Part shown: positions 43,181 to 45,568 of the stretch, piece by piece
Layout: the number at the start of each line of letters is the position of its first letter
Position numbering within the stretch: the stretch's first letter is position 1
Source of the DNA: Mesobacillus boroniphilus JCM 21738
GTDB lineage: Bacteria; Bacillota; Bacilli; Bacillales; Cytobacillaceae
Direction of reading: 5' to 3'
Length of the DNA: 45,568 bases
Assembly: GCF_000517385.1 (NCBI RefSeq)
Contig: NZ_BAUW01000021.1
Span: 1 to 45,568 of the forward strand
The notes under the pieces: model-generated
Database searches by the model: none
Told to the model about the DNA's origin: nothing
Seen by the model: only the letters and a program-made list of their open reading frames with translations
Position numbers and translations under genes: made by a program

Positions 43181-43206
43181 AAGCAGGTCTAAATGACTTG
43201 CTTTTT
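43181..43206 (+). terminator. Rho-independent terminator
   Basis: AAGCAGGTC / GACTTGCTT, loop TAAAT, then TTTCTATTT. Confidence 0.7.
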
Positions 43207-43252
43207 CTATTTCCTACAGGAATTGCTGCTATTTCTCTCGAATAGGTAACGA

Positions 43253-43720
43253 ATGAATCTAGTTAGAGGAGGAAGAAGTCCTATCAATGTAAAAATAAAA
43301 CCATTAGTCGCAGGGCTGATATCAGGGATAGCCCTAGGATTGTTTTTAAAACTTATCCAATCTATAACAAGCATAAAAGTTTATACCTTATTGCTGAATG
43401 TTGATTACATACCTATTCTTAAGGATTTAAAATTATCTGAAGTTGTTGAGTTTGGTTTACATATAGTGATATCAATAGGACTGGCGTTCGTTATGAACTT
43501 TTACATAATCAGAAAGGACTTCCATAGAGAAGCAATCCGTCGCTTTGTCATTAGAATTAGCTTAATAGTTGGTTTGCTGCTATATCCAACAACGCTTCTT
43601 TCAGAACGGACACCACCAATCACAAGCGCATATGCCTTTTTATTTTGGATGGCGGGTCACTGGATTTATGGCTTCGTTTTAGGGAGAAATTTACAATATA
43701 AGGAAGGAGAGAGGGTTTGA
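43253..43720 (+). CDS. YagU-like membrane protein of unknown function
   Basis: 155 aa, four hydrophobic segments (VAGLISGIALGLFLKLIQSI; VEFGLHIVISIGLAFVMNFY; FVIRISLIVGLLLYPTTLL; AYAFLFWMAGHWIYGFVLGR). Resembles YagU/DUF1440-type inner-membrane proteins. The ATG at 43253 has a weak site; AGAGGAGGAAG at 43265-43275 suggests a start near 43288, where AATG is out of frame. The start is uncertain. A short frame follows with overlapping stop/start. Confidence 0.6.
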   Translation: MNLVRGGRSPINVKIKPLVAGLISGIALGLFLKLIQSITSIKVYTLLLNVDYIPILKDLKLSEVVEFGLHIVISIGLAFVMNFYIIRKDFHREAIRRFVIRISLIVGLLLYPTTLLSERTPPITSAYAFLFWMAGHWIYGFVLGRNLQYKEGERV

Positions 43721-43829
43721 AAAAGAAAAACTTCTATATGTAGTACTGGACAATAAGGGGATCTCACTGAAAACTTATGATTTTCATGAATTGGTAAAAT
43801 TCCTTAAATCGAATATTCCGCAAAAATAG
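43717..43829 (+). pseudogene. Small ORF, frameshifted in a poly-A tract
   Basis: TTG 43717 overlaps the previous stop (TTGA) with GGAGAGAGGG before it. One more A in AAAAA gives MKKEKLLYVVLDNKGISLKT and FHELVKFLKSNIPQK, 37 aa, ending at 43829. Translational coupling with the gene upstream is likely. Unknown function. Confidence 0.5.
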
Positions 43830-43870
43830 AAGCCTTATTAAGGGAGATAACAAATTGTTATATGCAAACA

Positions 43871-43907
43871 AAATGCCAGGAGATTACGCTCCTGGCATTT
43901 GTTTTTG
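43871..43907. terminator. Terminator overlapping the end of the GGDEF gene
   Basis: AAATGCCAGGAG / CTCCTGGCATTT, loop ATTACG, T-rich on both sides. Serves the small plus-strand gene and, on the other strand, ends inside the diguanylate cyclase 3' end. Confidence 0.88.
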
Positions 43908-45527
43908 TTGCTTATTCGTATGGAAGGTGAATTTATTTTTACCGGCTCGTTTTGAAGCATAAAGTGCCTCGTCAGCGTAACTAATGACGGTAAAAGGGTC
44001 GATATCATGATCGGGCCATACTGCACCACCGACACTGCATCCAACATGGAGCTTTGATTCAGCTATTTCATAAGGGTTGTTTATGTTCACAATAAGCTTG
44101 TGCGCTATTGCGGAAAGTACGTGTTTTTTTGACTCAGTCGGACTGCTCACGACCACAAGAAATTCGTCACCGCCAAGTCTGAAGATAGGGTCTTCTTTCC
44201 GTGAATTTTCTTTCAGCCTGCGAGCCACTTCCTTTAGCAGCAGATCTCCTGTTTGATGTCCATACGTATCGTTGATTATTTTAAATCCATCCAAATCCAT
44301 ATATAAAAAGGACAATGAATTCCCTGTAGTTTTGGCTTGTTTTAAAAATTGATCCAGCGCGACACGGTTTCCAAGACCCGTCAGGAGATCATGATGGGCC
44401 AGATTTTCCATTTTGTCCAAATTGGATTCTGTCCGAACCAATGTATCAACTAAGTCCCTTAAAGAACTGGATAGGATTTCAAGGTCTTGGATTCCTTTTA
44501 TTAAAGGTATAGTGTTTTCTTTGCCGATTCTTAGATTATGGGCAGCTCTTGAAATCCTCCTTAAAGGACTTGTTATGAAACCGGCAAGAAGCCAGCCAAT
44601 AATCGCAAAGACAACAGCAGTTATGGTGCCAAGTTTGATTATAAAAGATTTCAATTGTTCAACAGGAGCAAATGCGTTCTCTTCAGGGATTCGGACAATG
44701 ACCGTCCATCCAAGGCCTGAATAATCATGTTGGCCGTCTCCGACTGCAAATCCCGTCAGATAATTTTTTCCGTCCGGCCACTCTTCTACGAGCCAGCTGT
44801 TGGCACCCTTCCTTGCCATATGAACACTTTGAACATCTATGAATTTCCCAGTCATACCATCTGGTCCAAGGAGGACGGTGCTGTCCAAACCACTCACCAC
44901 AAATACTTCAGCTCCACTTAATTCATCCTTTAAAGGTTGTACTATTTCATCTTGTACTTGCCGCGACCATTCCCAACTTAGATGTGTAGCCAGAACACCA
45001 GTGAATTTTCCGTTTTCATCTGTTAAAGCTTTGCTGATGTCAACGAATTGCATCGGTTCTCCAGATGGATTCGGCAGCAGGTTCGCAAGAAGAACTGCAT
45101 TATGAACATCGCCAATGAATGTTCCTTTTTTTCCTTCCTGGTAAACAGGGCGTTGTGAAATATCAGAGCCTACCAGAATTTTGTCTGATGCAGCGACCAC
45201 AGTCCCGGCTGAATCAGTCAGACCAATCCAAGAAAATACGGGAATACTGGTTTTTAACTGGTCCAGCAAAACCTGTGCTGACTGTAGATCCTCTTGGGAT
45301 TTAATATCTTCTATTTGACTTAGGACCTCAACTTCCCCGATTCGTGACCACATAAATGAATCTAGCTTATCCGCCATATGATAGGCAGTAGAAGACAGGC
45401 CGTTACCAATCTCTCTTTTGATTGTTTCACTTGAATGCTTGCTAATCGTTATGCTCAGCAGCATCGTAAGCGCAATGATAATGACACCAAAAAATAGAGC
45501 CATATAGGCTCGAAGGTTTATTTTCAT
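43884..45527 (-). CDS. Membrane-bound diguanylate cyclase (Cache-HAMP-GGDEF)
   Basis: 547 aa. TM helix (about 8-28), extracytoplasmic dCache sensor (about 33-290), second TM (about 297-318), HAMP (about 315-368) and GGDEF domain (about 376-535). The catalytic motif GGDEF is exact at 452-456 and the product-inhibition I-site R443-K-E-D446 lies five residues before it, so an active, feedback-inhibited c-di-GMP synthase is expected. YMDLDGFKIINDTYGH is intact. ATG 45527 with AAAGGAATACTTTAC. Its ligand is unknown. No EAL domain in the window. From 45528 to the end only the upstream region is visible. Confidence 0.95.
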   Translation of the reverse strand: MKINLRAYMALFFGVIIIALTMLLSITISKHSSETIKREIGNGLSSTAYHMADKLDSFMWSRIGEVEVLSQIEDIKSQEDLQSAQVLLDQLKTSIPVFSWIGLTDSAGTVVAASDKILVGSDISQRPVYQEGKKGTFIGDVHNAVLLANLLPNPSGEPMQFVDISKALTDENGKFTGVLATHLSWEWSRQVQDEIVQPLKDELSGAEVFVVSGLDSTVLLGPDGMTGKFIDVQSVHMARKGANSWLVEEWPDGKNYLTGFAVGDGQHDYSGLGWTVIVRIPEENAFAPVEQLKSFIIKLGTITAVVFAIIGWLLAGFITSPLRRISRAAHNLRIGKENTIPLIKGIQDLEILSSSLRDLVDTLVRTESNLDKMENLAHHDLLTGLGNRVALDQFLKQAKTTGNSLSFLYMDLDGFKIINDTYGHQTGDLLLKEVARRLKENSRKEDPIFRLGGDEFLVVVSSPTESKKHVLSAIAHKLIVNINNPYEIAESKLHVGCSVGGAVWPDHDIDPFTVISYADEALYASKRAGKNKFTFHTNKQQKQMPGA

Positions 45528-45568
45528 GTAAAGTATTCCTTTCGCAGCAAAACTAAAAATCTCTACCC

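Overview
The window looks like chromosome of a low-G+C, endospore-forming Bacillaceae member (Bacillus/Mesobacillus/Geobacillus relatives). The evidence is strong AGGAGG-type ribosome binding sites with TTG and GTG starts, a spore germination hydrolase (cwlJ), a T-box leader, many small Firmicutes-type families (DUF3934, DUF2935, DUF1206, ChaB, YozG-like HTH) and classic U-tailed terminators. I see no phage genes, transposases, tRNAs or rRNAs.

Layout. 1-22.1 kb is a patchwork of short, mostly monocistronic genes: VanW-like protein, proline iminopeptidase, small zinc-ribbon and basic proteins, a DUF4145 protein, a DUF2975/HTH pair, DUF2935, a T-box leader with an acetyltransferase, lipoproteins, coiled-coil proteins, an S9 peptidase, a DJ-1/PfpI protein, an SDR, cwlJ, a VOC protein, DUF1206 and ChaB. 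It also holds decayed fragments of a transporter-like gene and a phosphotransferase. 22.5-23.8 kb carries two convergent Crp/Fnr regulators. 23.9-37.5 kb is the functional core, a complete aminoaromatic degradation cluster. 37.6-45.5 kb is again miscellaneous: VOC protein, a redoxin lipoprotein with an in-frame UGA, acyl-ACP desaturase, an HTH/J-domain protein, truncated DinB and formamidase genes, a DMT transporter and a Cache-GGDEF diguanylate cyclase.

Core pathway. An HpaB-type flavin monooxygenase, a stand-alone FAD synthetase domain and a flavin reductase would make 3-hydroxyanthranilate from anthranilate; this trio is known from Geobacillus thermodenitrificans. 3-hydroxyanthranilate 3,4-dioxygenase, ACMS decarboxylase, a semialdehyde dehydrogenase and a RidA-type deaminase then lead to 4-oxalocrotonate. 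Two decarboxylase/hydratase paralogues, a hydroxy-oxovalerate aldolase, an acylating acetaldehyde dehydrogenase and a tautomerase finish to pyruvate and acetyl-CoA, in the classical dmpEFGHI order. A three-gene TRAP transporter sits between the H-like and I-like genes. It is preceded by a Crp/Fnr-type palindrome and a candidate CcpA cre site.

Two window-wide patterns stand out. First, about 20 single-base lesions split otherwise intact genes. Wherever the repair can be read, one or more added bases, often in a short homopolymer, restore the family's normal length. This points to indel errors in the sequence more than to real decay, so I annotate reconstructed full-length genes. Second, intergenic regions hold tandem arrays with unrelated sequences but only two periods: about 21 bp (2.5 kb and 30.1-30.7 kb) and 52 bp (7.1, 16.7 and 22.2 kb). 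These are close to 2 and 5 turns of the DNA helix.
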